DNA of 64,000 bases, from positions 186,001 through 250,000 of the forward strand of contig NZ_CP018725.1 of the NCBI RefSeq assembly GCF_001908725.1, in the 5' to 3' direction. The notes under the pieces are model-generated. The model was not told the origin of the DNA. It saw only the letters and a list, made by a program, of their open reading frames with translations, and did not search any database. Position numbers and translations under genes: made by a program. The DNA comes from Xanthomonas vesicatoria ATCC 35937 (GTDB lineage: Bacteria > Pseudomonadota > Gammaproteobacteria > Xanthomonadales > Xanthomonadaceae). Below are positions 1 through 13,285 of the stretch, in pieces. Each line of letters starts with the position of its first letter. Positions within the stretch are counted from its first letter, which is position 1.

Positions 1-2
1 TA

Positions 3-344
3 CGTATCACCCATATTCCGACCAATACGGTGGTTGCCTGCCAGACCGGCCGCAGCCAGCACCAGAACCGCGACAATGCGATGAAGATGCTGGCGGCCAA
101 GTTGTACGAGCTGGAAGTGCAGAAGCGCAACGTTGAACGCGACGCGCTGGAAGCCACCAAGTCCGACATTGGCTGGGGCAGCCAGATCCGCAATTACGTG
201 CTCGATCAGAGCCGTATCAAGGATCTGCGCACCGGTATCGAACGCAGCGACACCCAGAAAGTGCTCGACGGCGACCTGGACGAGTTCGTCGAGGCCAGCC
301 TGAAGGCCGGTCTGGCGGCAGGCTCCAAACGCCTGGACGCCTGA
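3..344 (+). CDS. prfB: Peptide chain release factor 2, C-terminal part (partial)
   Basis: This is the C-terminal 113 residues of release factor 2, which reads UGA and UAA stop codons and triggers peptide release on the ribosome. The 5' part lies outside the window; the frame is open from base 3. The visible part starts just before the conserved [14 protein letters not shown] segment, which follows the GGQ loop in RF2, and continues with the typical [16 protein letters not shown] and [10 protein letters not shown] segments. The neighbour lysS follows 196 bases downstream, an arrangement common in gammaproteobacteria. The +1 programmed frameshift site of prfB would lie upstream and cannot be seen. 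Confidence 0.95.
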   Translation, partial: RITHIPTNTVVACQTGRSQHQNRDNAMKMLAAKLYELEVQKRNVERDALEATKSDIGWGSQIRNYVLDQSRIKDLRTGIERSDTQKVLDGDLDEFVEASLKAGLAAGSKRLDA

Positions 345-540
345 CCGCAGCGCGAGGTCGCAGCGGATGCGACGGCCTCGCACCACGCTACGCAGGCACC
401 GCAGCGCCACCCGCGCTGCGGTAGTAAAACGACATCAGTCGACCTGCGCGTGACACCGTCATTATAAAGAGAGCCCGGCGCTGCCGGTGTCTCACTCCCC
501 ACCGGGCACGCGCCCGACCTCTAGCAGACCGATTCCCGCC

Positions 541-2058
<1,518 letters not shown>

Positions 2059-2197
2059 TTTTTTTGTGCGAACCGCGTGCCGACGGCACGGATACTGCAT
2101 ATGCTAGGGCGGAGCTTCGGGCAACGTCATGTCCGGGGGAGTCGACACAGCAGTCGACGTCACGCTTTTCCGTTCTCGGGATAGAGGAGTAACGGCT

Positions 2198-3334
2198 ATG
2201 CAGGATGTTTTAGGGAGTCCGGACGGCATGGTGTCGGCGGATACATGGGGAAGCTGGGCGGAAAAGGCGGATCTGGGATTGAACATCGTCATTGTCGATG
2301 ACCAGATGTCCGCGCGGACGATGCTGCGCCATGTCATCGAGGACATCGCGCCGGAGCTGAAGGTCTACGACTTCGGCGACCCGCTCGACGCGTTGGCATG
2401 GTGCGAAGCCGGGCGCGTGGATCTCTTGCTGCTCGACTACCGCATGCCTGGGATGGATGGCCTGGAGTTCGCGCGGCGCCTGCGCCGGTTGCCGAGCCAT
2501 CGCGATATTCCGATCATCCTGATCACCATCGTCGGCGACGAGCCGATTCGTCAGGCGGCGCTGGAAGCCGGGGTGATCGACTTCCTGGTCAAGCCGATCC
2601 GCCCGCGCGAACTGCGCGCACGCTGCTCCAACCTGTTGCAGCTGCGTCAGCAGAGCGAGAGCGTTAAACAACGCGCGCTGTCGCTGGAACAGCGCCTGCT
2701 GGCCAGCATGAACGAGGTCGAAGAGCGCGAGCGCGAAACCTTGTCGCGGTTGGCGCGCGCCATCGAATACCGCGATTCGGGCACCAGCGCGTTCTTGGAG
2801 CGCATGTCGCACGTGGCCGGCCTGATCGCAGAACAGCTGGGCCTGTCGGAAGAGGAGGTGCGCATCATCGAGATGGCCGCACCGCTGCACGACATGGGCA
2901 AGATCGCCATTCCCGATTCGGTGCTGCTCAAGCCGGGCAAGCTCACCGACGACGAAATGAGCATCATGAAGCGCCATCCGCGGATCGGCTACGAGCTGCT
3001 CAGCGGCAGCCAGAACCGTTTCATCCAGGTTGGCGCGTTGATCGCATTGCGTCACCACGAGCGCTACGACGGCACCGGGTATCCGGACGGCCTGGTCGGC
3101 GAAGCGATTCCGCTGGAGGCGCGCATCGTCGCAGTGGCCGACGTGTTCGACGCGCTGCTGTCGCCGCGCCCGTACAAGGAAGCGTGGACGATGGATGCCG
3201 CGCTGGCCTATCTCTATGCGCAACGCGGCCGCCTGTTCGACCCGCGCTGCGTGGATGCGCTGCTGCGTGGCCGCGCGCAGCTGGACCAGATCTGCGGGGA
3301 ATTCTCCACCGCATCGGCGCGGCCCGGGGTGTGA
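2198..3334 (+). CDS. rpfG: RpfG, two-component regulator with HD-GYP cyclic-di-GMP phosphodiesterase domain
   Basis: RpfG (378 residues) is the output of the DSF quorum-sensing pathway: phosphotransfer from RpfC activates hydrolysis of cyclic-di-GMP to GMP, which promotes virulence factor synthesis and biofilm dispersal. The receiver domain covers about residues 28-145, with acidic residues VDD at 33-35 and the phospho-acceptor Asp80 in LLDYRMPG. The HD-GYP domain covers about 175-360, with HD at 231-232 and HHERYDGTGYPDG from 286. ATG 2198 is preceded by a good GAGGAG ribosome site at 2184-2189; a longer upstream frame is not needed. rpfH begins one base after the stop, so rpfG-rpfH-rpfC form one operon. 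The order is as in X. campestris. Confidence 0.97.
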   Translation: MQDVLGSPDGMVSADTWGSWAEKADLGLNIVIVDDQMSARTMLRHVIEDIAPELKVYDFGDPLDALAWCEAGRVDLLLLDYRMPGMDGLEFARRLRRLPSHRDIPIILITIVGDEPIRQAALEAGVIDFLVKPIRPRELRARCSNLLQLRQQSESVKQRALSLEQRLLASMNEVEERERETLSRLARAIEYRDSGTSAFLERMSHVAGLIAEQLGLSEEEVRIIEMAAPLHDMGKIAIPDSVLLKPGKLTDDEMSIMKRHPRIGYELLSGSQNRFIQVGALIALRHHERYDGTGYPDGLVGEAIPLEARIVAVADVFDALLSPRPYKEAWTMDAALAYLYAQRGRLFDPRCVDALLRGRAQLDQICGEFSTASARPGV

Positions 3335-3335
3335 G

Positions 3336-3961
3336 GTGAGGGCGGCGCTCAGCCAGCTGCGTGCTCGACTCGCCCTGCGCGCCGACAGCGAGCATGGCCA
3401 GGCCCTGGTACGCATCACGCTGATTGCGCTGATCCTGGTCTACACGCTGATCTGCGCTCCCCGGTGGCCGGTCTCCGGGCACCAGTTGCAGCAGCTGCTC
3501 TGTCTGATCGCGGTAGGTCAGACCACAGCATTACTGATCTTTGCTGGATTGTGGTAAGTCCGCAGCGCTCGCATCTGCGGCGTACGCTTGGGATGCTCGC
3601 CGACTACGGCTTGATCGGGCTGGCGATGACCTGGATGGGCGCACCGATGGCTTGTCTGTACGCCGTATTGCTGTGGATCACGATCGGCAACGGGCTGCGC
3701 TTCGGCAGCGAGGCGCTGCAGACTGCCATCGCCATGGCCACGCTCAGCTTCGGTACGACGCTTGCCAACAGCCCTTATTGGCAGGGCGAGCTTGGCTTGG
3801 GGATCGCGCTGCTGGGTGCGCTGATCGTGGTTCCTATGTCATTGTTGCGTACGCTACGTGAGCGGGACCAGGCAATGGCCGGGTCGACGCCCGCAGCAGG
3901 TATCGACGCTGCCTTGCAGCACGGAAGGATCCCAACCCCATTGACGCCGCCGCGCGTCTGA
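3336..3961 (+). pseudogene. rpfH: rpfH, membrane paralogue of the RpfC sensor region, interrupted by a frameshift
   Basis: The first frame begins at GTG 3336, one base after rpfG, and stops at 3555-3557 after about 73 codons. The second part continues in a different frame to 3961. The two parts together resemble the membrane sensor region of RpfC next door: RADSEHGQALVRI against RADSEHAQNLIRI in the first part, and SPQRSHLRRTLGML against RPQISHTRRLIGML plus a shared WxTIGNGLR in the second. The alignment meets near base 3555, and one missing base there explains the break. RpfH in X. campestris is a membrane protein of unclear function and its presence varies among species. Alternatives are a sequencing error or a real loss. 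It ends seven bases before rpfC. Confidence 0.8.
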
Positions 3962-3968
3962 GGCGTCT

Positions 3969-6149
3969 ATGAAGTCTCCATTGCCATGGTTGAAGCGGCG
4001 CCTGTCGGGGCGAGCAGATTCGGAACACGCGCAGAATCTGATCCGCATCATCATCACCACGCTGTTCATTTCGTACCTGGGATGGCGCTATCAGCACACC
4101 CACGGCGATACCTTGATGGCCACCTGGTTGATCCTGGTCGGCGAGCTGCTGGTCTCGCTTGGGTTGATGGTGGCGATCCTGCTGCGCCCGCAGATATCGC
4201 ATACGCGCCGGCTGATCGGCATGCTGCTCGACTACACCAGCACCGGCGCGATCATGGCCATCCAGGGCGAGCCGGCCTCGCCTCTGTATGCCGTGTGCAT
4301 GTGGGTGACCATCGGCAACGGTCTGCGCTACGGCAGCCACTATCTGCGTGCGGCGACCGCGATGGGCAGCGTGTGTTTTCTTAGCGCCATCCTGATTTCG
4401 CCTTACTGGAAAGCCAATCCCTATTTGAGTTGGGGGTTGTTGCTTGGTTTGATTGCGGTGCCGCTGTACTTCGACTCGCTGTTGCGTGCGATGACCCGTG
4501 CAGTGCGCGAGGCCCGCCATGCCAATCAGGCCAAAAGCCGCTTCTTGGCCAATATGAGTCATGAGTTCCGCACCCCGCTCAACGGGTTGTCGGGCATGAC
4601 CGAAGTGCTGGCGACCACGCGCCTGGATGCTGAGCAGAAGGAGTGCCTCAACACCATCCAGGCATCGGCGCGCAGCCTGCTTTCGTTGGTGGAAGAGGTG
4701 CTGGATATTTCCGCGATCGAGGCCGGCAAGATCCGAATCGATCGCCGCGACTTTTCGCTGCGCGAGATCATCGGGTCGGTCAACATGATCCTGCAGCCGC
4801 AGGCCAAGGGGCGCCGGCTGGAGTACGGCACGCAGGTGGCCGACGACGTGCCCGACCTGCTCAAGGGCGACACTGGTCATCTGCGTCAGGTGCTGCTCAA
4901 TCTGGTCGGCAACGCGGTCAAGTTCACCGAGCACGGGCACGTGTTGCTCCGGGTCACCCGTGTGTCCGGTAGTGTCGACGACGCCGTCCGACTGCGCTTC
5001 GATGTCGAAGACACCGGCATCGGCGTGCCGATGGACATGCGACCGCGGTTGTTCGAAGCCTTCGAGCAGGCCGATGTCGGTTTGTCGCGTCGTTACGAGG
5101 GCACCGGGCTGGGCACCACGATCGCCAAGGGCCTGGTCGAGGCGATGGGTGGCAGGATCGGATTCGAGGAAAATAAGCCTGGCGGCAGCGTCTTCTGGTT
5201 CGAACTGCCGATGGCGATCGGCGAGCCGCTCAAGTCCGCGCCCGCCCACGTGTCGACCGACGCAGTGGTGGATACGCCCGATGCGTTGGAAGCCTCCAAC
5301 GTCATCGCGTTTTCCAATCCGTTCCTGCGACATCGTGCACGCGTGCGCAGCATGCGCATGCTGGTAGCCGATGACCACGAGGCCAACCGCATGGTGCTGC
5401 AGCGGTTGCTGGAGAAGGCCGGGCATAAGGTGCTGTGCGTCAACGGCGCCGAGCAGGTGCTCGATGCGATGGCCGAAGAGGATTTCGACGCGGTGATCGT
5501 GGATCTGCACATGCCGGGCATGAGCGGCCTGGACATGCTCAAGCAACTGCGGGTGATGCAGGCCAGCGGCATGCGCTACACGCCGGTGGTGGTGCTCAGC
5601 GCCGACGTGACGCCTGAAGCGATTCGTGCCTGCGAACAGGCCGGTGCACGGGCGTTTTTGGCCAAGCCCGTCGTGGCGGCCAAGCTGCTCGACACCTTGG
5701 CCGATCTGGCTGTGAGCACCCGGCAGCTGGCGACACCGGCAACCACGGTGCAGGTGGCGACAAGCTTCGAAGGCGTGCTCGATTCCAGCGTGCTGGACGA
5801 GCTGGCCGCGCTGGGCATGGGCGAGGAATTTGAACGTCAGTTCGTGCGCCAGTGTCTGGAGGATGCGCAGAACTGCGTGGGCGACATTGAGCGCGACGGT
5901 ACACGCTCGGATTGGGAACAACTGCGCGAGAGCGCGCATGCCTTGCGCGGCGTGGCCAGCAACCTCGGTCTGGCGCAGGTTGCCAGCAGCGGTGGCGAGC
6001 TGATGCGCATGGCCGATTGGCAGCTGCAGGCAGAGTGGCGGCTGCGGCTGTCCGCACTGCGCGAGCAATTGAACGCGGGAAAGGATGCACTCGACGCACG
6101 CCTGCAGGGCGTCAAGGACGGCGAGTGCTCCCCCCGTAGTAACGAATAG
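3969..6149 (+). CDS. rpfC: RpfC, hybrid sensor histidine kinase for DSF
   Basis: An inner-membrane sensor of 726 residues that detects the diffusible signal factor, phosphorylates RpfG and, unphosphorylated, restrains RpfF by binding it. It has an N-terminal membrane region with about five hydrophobic segments (residues 22-172), a HisKA domain with His198 in NMSHEFRTPLNG, an ATPase domain (N box about 311, G boxes GIGV and GTGLG), a receiver domain with Asp512 in VDLHMPGM, and a C-terminal HPt domain with His657 in ESAHALRG. By counting, these three residues fall exactly at the positions reported for X. campestris RpfC. The gene converges on rpfF with only 12 bases between the stop codons. 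Confidence 0.98.
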   Translation: MKSPLPWLKRRLSGRADSEHAQNLIRIIITTLFISYLGWRYQHTHGDTLMATWLILVGELLVSLGLMVAILLRPQISHTRRLIGMLLDYTSTGAIMAIQGEPASPLYAVCMWVTIGNGLRYGSHYLRAATAMGSVCFLSAILISPYWKANPYLSWGLLLGLIAVPLYFDSLLRAMTRAVREARHANQAKSRFLANMSHEFRTPLNGLSGMTEVLATTRLDAEQKECLNTIQASARSLLSLVEEVLDISAIEAGKIRIDRRDFSLREIIGSVNMILQPQAKGRRLEYGTQVADDVPDLLKGDTGHLRQVLLNLVGNAVKFTEHGHVLLRVTRVSGSVDDAVRLRFDVEDTGIGVPMDMRPRLFEAFEQADVGLSRRYEGTGLGTTIAKGLVEAMGGRIGFEENKPGGSVFWFELPMAIGEPLKSAPAHVSTDAVVDTPDALEASNVIAFSNPFLRHRARVRSMRMLVADDHEANRMVLQRLLEKAGHKVLCVNGAEQVLDAMAEEDFDAVIVDLHMPGMSGLDMLKQLRVMQASGMRYTPVVVLSADVTPEAIRACEQAGARAFLAKPVVAAKLLDTLADLAVSTRQLATPATTVQVATSFEGVLDSSVLDELAALGMGEEFERQFVRQCLEDAQNCVGDIERDGTRSDWEQLRESAHALRGVASNLGLAQVASSGGELMRMADWQLQAEWRLRLSALREQLNAGKDALDARLQGVKDGECSPRSNE

Positions 6150-6161
6150 ACCGCCGGCCCA

Positions 6162-7031
6162 TCAGCCCGCGTCGAGCCCTGAGCGACGCGACTGCGCGCG
6201 CACCAAGCGGTCCATGGTACGCAGCGATTTCTCGCCGAGTTGCATGGCGGTATCCACCCAGATTTCGGTGATGCGCATCATCTCTTCAAGCGGCACGGCG
6301 GTGGTCAGTTCGCGTACCTGTTGCATCGCCGCCCACGCGTGTGGCGTGCGCTTGCTCTCGCGGATCACCTGTTCTACGGCGGCAACGCCTTGACCACGCG
6401 GTACCACGCGGTCGACCAGGCCCATGGCGAGCAGCTGTTCGGCGGAGTACAGAGTGCCTTCCAGCATGATTTTTTGCGCCAGTTGCGCACTGATGCGCTG
6501 GCACATGAAGGAGTAGGCGCCCATGCCTGGGAACAGGTCGAACAACACTTCGGGCAGGCCCATCATTACGCCTTCCTCGGCAATGATGGTGTGGCAGCTC
6601 AGTGCCGCTTCGAACCCGCCGCCCAGCGCATTGCCCTGGACCAGCGCAATGCTGTGCGCACGCGCGCCCAGGCCGACATGAAAGGCATGCACGCCGCGGA
6701 CGCAACGTTGAGCGTAGTCGAGAAGGCGTGCGCGGTCGCCTTCGCGAATCAGTTGGCAAAACAACGACAGGTCGCCACCGAGATTGAAGACGTCGCTGTC
6801 CGATGCCAGCACCACGTGCGGCGCCAGCACGCCAGCGCTGTGCAAGCGTTGTCCCAGGTTGGCTTGGTAGCCGGTGATGTCCTCGACCAGACGGGTCGAG
6901 AAGCAGGCGCGCCCCGGGGCGAGGGCCAGATCGGCATGCATATGAATCCAGTACACGTCACGCTGCGGTTCTTCGATGATGCGTAGGGTCGAGCCGATGC
7001 TGGTGCGGGTGAAGGGTTGAACTGCAGACAT
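6162..7031 (-). CDS. rpfF: RpfF, DSF synthase (enoyl-CoA hydratase/crotonase family)
   Basis: RpfF (289 residues) makes cis-2-unsaturated fatty acid signals (DSF, cis-11-methyl-2-dodecenoic acid) through combined dehydratase and thioesterase activity on acyl-ACP. The crotonase fold is clear, with GNALGGGFEAALS at about 133-145. The two catalytic glutamates fall at Glu141 (GGGFE) and Glu161 (GLPE), the positions known for the X. campestris enzyme. ATG 7031 gives the known N-terminus MSAVQPF and has a GGAG ribosome site; the frame is open for 26 more codons upstream, without support. It lies downstream of rpfB on the same strand, with a hairpin between the two genes (7134-7166). Confidence 0.98.
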   Translation of the reverse strand: MSAVQPFTRTSIGSTLRIIEEPQRDVYWIHMHADLALAPGRACFSTRLVEDITGYQANLGQRLHSAGVLAPHVVLASDSDVFNLGGDLSLFCQLIREGDRARLLDYAQRCVRGVHAFHVGLGARAHSIALVQGNALGGGFEAALSCHTIIAEEGVMMGLPEVLFDLFPGMGAYSFMCQRISAQLAQKIMLEGTLYSAEQLLAMGLVDRVVPRGQGVAAVEQVIRESKRTPHAWAAMQQVRELTTAVPLEEMMRITEIWVDTAMQLGEKSLRTMDRLVRAQSRRSGLDAG

Positions 7032-7133
7032 GGTGGTTCTCCGTGAGACCGTCCGGCCGGCCGCCTTGCGGACGGAGATAAGGGTGAACGCGTGAGCGTG
7101 CGCCGACATTGGATTCTATGCGTGCAAAAGAGA

Positions 7134-7166
7134 ACGCCCGCAAGGCTTTGCGGCCTTTGCGGGCGT
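7134..7166 (-). terminator. Hairpin between rpfB and rpfF
   Basis: Inverted repeat ACGCCCGCAAGG (7134-7145) and CCTTTGCGGGCGT (7154-7166), separated by a short loop. On the minus strand it is followed by TTCTCTTTTGC, a moderate T-rich tail. It lies 44 bases after the rpfB stop and 103 bases before the rpfF start, so it could terminate or attenuate rpfB transcription into rpfF. Confidence 0.65.
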
Positions 7167-7210
7167 CGTGACGACTGAACGTCTTCAACTCTGCGGTAGC
7201 AGCAAGCGAG

Positions 7211-8893
7211 CTACGCCTTGGGCGCATCCCGCAGTTCGCGGCGTAGGATCTTGCCGACGTTGGTTTTGGGCAATTCCTTGCGGAATTCGATCACGCGCGG
7301 CTGCTTGTAACCGGTCAAATTGGTCCGGCAGTGCGCCTTGACGTCGTCGGCCGTGAGGGCAGGGTCCTTCTTGACGATGACGACCTTGACGATCTCGCCG
7401 GACTTTTCATCTGGCACGCCGACCGCCGCCACTTCCAGCACACCGGGCATTGTAGCGATCACGTCTTCGATCTCGTTCGGGTAGACGTTGAAACCGGACA
7501 CCAGAATCATGTCTTTCTTGCGATCGACGATATAGACGAAGCCATGCTCGTCCATGCGCGCAATGTCGCCGGTATGCAGCCAGCCGGCGTCGTCCATCAC
7601 CTTGGCGGTTTCGTCGGGTTTCTTCCAATAGCCCTTCATCACCTGCGGACCCTTGATGCACAGCTCGCCAATGTCGCCGACGGCCAGCTCCGCACCAGCG
7701 TCGTCCTTGATGCAGGCATCGGTGGACGGAATCGGCAGGCCGATCGAGCCGTTGTAGTCCTTCAGATCCATTGGGTTAATGCAAGCGGCCGGCGAGGTTT
7801 CGGTCAGGCCGTAGGCCTCGACCAGGGTCAGGCCGGTGACCTTTTTCCAGCGTTCGGCGACCGAGCGCTGCACGGCCATGCCGCCACCCAGGGTCATCTT
7901 GAGCGAGGAAAAATCGATTTGATCGAAGCCGGGGGTATTGAGCAGGCCGTTGAACAGGGTGTTGACGCCGGTAAACGCGGTGAAGCGGGTCTTCTTCAAT
8001 TCCTTGACGAAGCCGGGCATGTCGCGCGGATTGCTGATCAGGTGATTGCAGCCGCCGATCTTCATGAAGACCAGGCCGTTGGCCGTCAATGCAAAGATGT
8101 GGTACAGCGGCAGCGCGGTGATCACCACCTCGGCGCCTTCTTCCAGCTTGCCGGTGCCGGCAAGCCACTGGTGGGCCTGCTGCATGTTGGCCACCAGATT
8201 GCGGTGGGTGAGCATCGCGCCCTTGGCCACGCCGGTGGTGCCGCCGGTGTACTGCAGGAAGGCGATGTCATCGGGCTCGATCTGCAGCGTCGGCACGCTG
8301 TGCTTGCGGCCCAGCGCCAGTGCGTCGCGAAACCGGATCGCGCCCTTGATGCGGTAATCGGGCACCAGCTTCTTGACGTACTTGACGACGAAGTTGACCA
8401 GCGCCGCTTTCGGGAAGCCGAGCATGTCGCCCAGCCCGGTGGTGATCACCTGCTTGACCGGGGTGTCGGCGATGACCTGCTGCACGGTGGTACCGAAGTT
8501 GTCGATGACCACCAGCACGCTGGCGCCGGAGTCGATCAGCTGGTGCTTCAACTCACGCGGGGTGTAGAGCGGGTTGACGTTGACCACGGTCAGGCCGGCA
8601 CGCAGCACGCCGAAGGTGGCGATCGGGTATTGCAGGCAGTTGGGCATCATCAAGGCGACGCGGTCGCCTTTCTTCAATTGCAGCTCGCCGAGCAGATAGG
8701 CAGCGAATTGTTCGACCAGTTGGTCCGCTTCGCGATAGGTAATGGTCTTGCCAAAGCTGTGATATGCGGGACGATCGGCAAAACGCGCGACAGACGTTGC
8801 GAACACTTCGGCAACGGTGCGGAACTGCTCCAGATCGATCTCGGCGGCAACGCCGGCCGGATAACTTTGCAACCAAGGACGTGCCTGATTCAT
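7211..8893 (-). CDS. rpfB: RpfB, long-chain fatty acyl-CoA ligase
   Basis: RpfB (560 residues) activates free fatty acids to acyl-CoA with ATP and is linked in Xanthomonas to DSF turnover and fatty acid recycling; it belongs to the FadD branch of the ANL superfamily. The AMP-binding signature [13 protein letters not shown] lies at about 215-227, followed by [16 protein letters not shown] and the C-terminal lysine region [16 protein letters not shown] 8893 follows a strong purine-rich GGAGGGGGG site; an in-frame upstream start exists but would include that site within the coding region. The gene precedes rpfF on the same strand. The enzyme probably acts at the inner face of the cytoplasmic membrane. 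Confidence 0.96.
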   Translation of the reverse strand: MNQARPWLQSYPAGVAAEIDLEQFRTVAEVFATSVARFADRPAYHSFGKTITYREADQLVEQFAAYLLGELQLKKGDRVALMMPNCLQYPIATFGVLRAGLTVVNVNPLYTPRELKHQLIDSGASVLVVIDNFGTTVQQVIADTPVKQVITTGLGDMLGFPKAALVNFVVKYVKKLVPDYRIKGAIRFRDALALGRKHSVPTLQIEPDDIAFLQYTGGTTGVAKGAMLTHRNLVANMQQAHQWLAGTGKLEEGAEVVITALPLYHIFALTANGLVFMKIGGCNHLISNPRDMPGFVKELKKTRFTAFTGVNTLFNGLLNTPGFDQIDFSSLKMTLGGGMAVQRSVAERWKKVTGLTLVEAYGLTETSPAACINPMDLKDYNGSIGLPIPSTDACIKDDAGAELAVGDIGELCIKGPQVMKGYWKKPDETAKVMDDAGWLHTGDIARMDEHGFVYIVDRKKDMILVSGFNVYPNEIEDVIATMPGVLEVAAVGVPDEKSGEIVKVVIVKKDPALTADDVKAHCRTNLTGYKQPRVIEFRKELPKTNVGKILRRELRDAPKA

Positions 8894-8990
8894 CTGCCCC
8901 CCTCCAGGGAATTTAGTACGTGACGCGGTGTGTTCCACGGCACTACAACAACTGGCAGCATACCGTCATGGATGGAAAAGGCGAAGCGTG

Positions 8991-9440
8991 ATGCACGGCA
9001 ATATTCGGCGATGGCACTGGCGTTGGTCGCTCGTCATTTGCGCGCTGCTCCTGGCCGCTTGCGCGCGTGAAGCGCCGGAGCAGCGGCTGCGTGCGACCTT
9101 GCAACACATGCATGAGGCGATCGAGGCGCGCGACATCGGTGAGGCAATGACACCGGTCTCCGCCGATTTCGTGGGCGAGCAGGGCCTGGATGCCACTGGG
9201 TTGCGGCGCTTGATGCGGCTGCAGATGCTGGGCCACCGGCAGATCGGCGTCACCGTGGGGCCGCTGGAGGTGGAGCTGCGTGGGCAGACGGCTACCGTGC
9301 GCTTCACTGCCTTGCTCACTGGCGGCAGCGGTGGCTGGGTGCCCGAGCAGGCGCAGGCCTATCGGGTGACGACTGGCTGGCGGTTGCAGGACGGTGATTG
9401 GGCGGTTTATCACGCGCAGTGGGAACCGGCGGGGCAGTGA
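8991..9440 (+). CDS. Small lipoprotein, probable NTF2-like or SnoaL-like fold
   Basis: A 149-residue protein with a short charged N-terminus (MHGNIRRWHWR), a hydrophobic stretch and a lipobox LLAAC at about 20-24, so it is predicted to be lipid-anchored after signal peptidase II cleavage. The mature part begins with an amphipathic helix of the type LRATLQHMHEAIEARD and continues with beta strands (VELRGQTATVRFTALL, GWRLQDGDWAVYHAQW). That pattern resembles NTF2-like domains; this is an inference, and I cannot name a function. It is divergent from rpfB, 97 bases away. The upstream frame is open to 8928, but only the start near 8991 places the signal sequence correctly. Confidence 0.75.
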   Translation: MHGNIRRWHWRWSLVICALLLAACAREAPEQRLRATLQHMHEAIEARDIGEAMTPVSADFVGEQGLDATGLRRLMRLQMLGHRQIGVTVGPLEVELRGQTATVRFTALLTGGSGGWVPEQAQAYRVTTGWRLQDGDWAVYHAQWEPAGQ

Positions 9441-9598
9441 GGGCGTTTGGGCGCTGGGCACGCCGCCACACCGATAACGAAACAGAGAGCCTGCGCCGTG
9501 GCCCGGCATGCTGGGGCGTTGGTGCATGGCGGCGCTTGCGTTGCGATGGATCGCTAGCGCCAAAACGCCGTACACGGCAACCGCGCGACCCCACAAAC

Positions 9599-9626
9599 GA
9601 CATTCCCGCCAATCGGCGGGAATGTC
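9599..9626 (-). terminator. Terminator hairpin of acnA
   Basis: Perfect 12-base inverted repeat GACATTCCCGCC / GGCGGGAATGTC with a four-base loop, 24 bases after the acnA stop. The minus-strand tail is only weakly T-rich (GTTTG). Confidence 0.75.
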
Positions 9627-9649
9627 GGTCGACCGTCAGACGCCAAGGA

Positions 9650-12418
<2,769 letters not shown>

Positions 12419-12532
12419 GCATCACTCCTATGGCGTCGAAGGCTTTAGGTAGGCGCTCATTCTGAGCGATTCAGTGTGTACGCACGGTGTGTCCGAGTCG
12501 ATCTGTCTGCTTGAGTACGAGCGGCCGAGTAC

Positions 12533-12549
12533 GTATGATGTGTGCATAC
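12533..12549. promoter_or_regulatory. Candidate vapBC operator
   Basis: Short inverted repeat GTATG-N7-CATAC directly upstream of the antitoxin start and its GGAG site. Antitoxins of this type usually repress their own operon, so this is a plausible but unproven operator. Confidence 0.35.
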
Positions 12550-12565
12550 TTTCTGGAGCATGCTC

Positions 12566-12814
12566 ATGGAAGCCACTGTTGCCGAACGCGGACAGATCAC
12601 GCTGCCCAAGGCCGTGCGCGATGCCCTGGGCCTGACCAAGGGCACCACGCTCAAGATCGAACTCGATGGTGGGCGCATCATCTTGCGTAAGGATGTCAGC
12701 GAGGCGCTGCGCAAGGTGCGCGGCAAGTTCACGCTGGTCGATGGCCTGACCAGCACCGACGAGGCCATGCGCGCCATCCGCGGCCGCGCGCCCGGGGATC
12801 CGTTCGACCCATGA
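12566..12814 (+). CDS. vapB: AbrB/MazE-type antitoxin of a VapBC module
   Basis: An 82-residue protein with an N-terminal swapped-hairpin AbrB DNA-binding domain (VAERGQITLPKAVRDALGL, then GTTLKIELDGGRIIL) and a charged C-terminal tail likely to bind and block the toxin. ATG 12566 is seven bases after GGAG (12555-12558); another ATG at 12560 sits too close to that site. Its stop overlaps the start of the PIN-domain toxin by four bases, the usual coupled arrangement. Located between the divergent acnA and acnB genes. The family call is firm; activity as an antitoxin is inferred from the pairing. Confidence 0.88.
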   Translation: MEATVAERGQITLPKAVRDALGLTKGTTLKIELDGGRIILRKDVSEALRKVRGKFTLVDGLTSTDEAMRAIRGRAPGDPFDP

Positions 12815-13221
12815 TCGCCCTGGATTCTTCGGTATTGCTGGACATCCTGATCGGCGACCCGGTGTACGGCGAAGTGTCGGAAATCTGCATCGGCGATGCG
12901 CTGGCGCGCGACGAGGTGGTGGTCTGCGATGCGGTGGTGGCCGAGGTGCTGGCCATGCTGGACACCCAGGTCGACCTGATGGAAACCCTGGCCTCGATCG
13001 GGGTGCGTTACGAAGCCACCCAGGAGGCGGCGGCGGTGCGCGCCGGCCATATGAACAAGCGCTTCCGTGCGCGTGGCGGCAAGCGCGAGCGGGTGGTGGC
13101 GGATTTTTTGATCGGCGCCCACGCGATGCTGCAGTGCGACGGGTTGATCACCCGCGACGAGGGCTTCTTCCGCGATTACTTCAAGGGCTTGAAGATCACC
13201 GTCCCCAAGCCCGCTGCCTGA
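12811..13221 (+). CDS. vapC: PIN-domain ribonuclease toxin of a VapBC module
   Basis: A 136-residue PIN-domain protein. The four acidic metal-binding residues of the family are present: Asp5 (MIALDSSVLLD), Glu45 (VVAEVLAM), Asp98 (VVADFLIGAHA) and Asp116 (ITRDEGFF), so the nuclease should be active. VapC toxins cleave specific tRNA or rRNA sites; the target here is unknown. The gene overlaps vapB by four bases and ends 64 bases before acnB. No nearby integrase or repeat shows how the module arrived. Confidence 0.88.
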   Translation: MIALDSSVLLDILIGDPVYGEVSEICIGDALARDEVVVCDAVVAEVLAMLDTQVDLMETLASIGVRYEATQEAAAVRAGHMNKRFRARGGKRERVVADFLIGAHAMLQCDGLITRDEGFFRDYFKGLKITVPKPAA

Positions 13222-13285
13222 TCCACGCCTTCTGATCCACGTCTGACGTTTTTACACATTCACTGCTGTCCTTTGGAGAACCCGC

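Noticed and set aside
3834..6068. A 744-codon open frame on the minus strand opposite rpfC
   Set aside because: It is a shadow of the GC-rich codon use of rpfC; the translation is rich in His, Gln and Arg and has no family signature.
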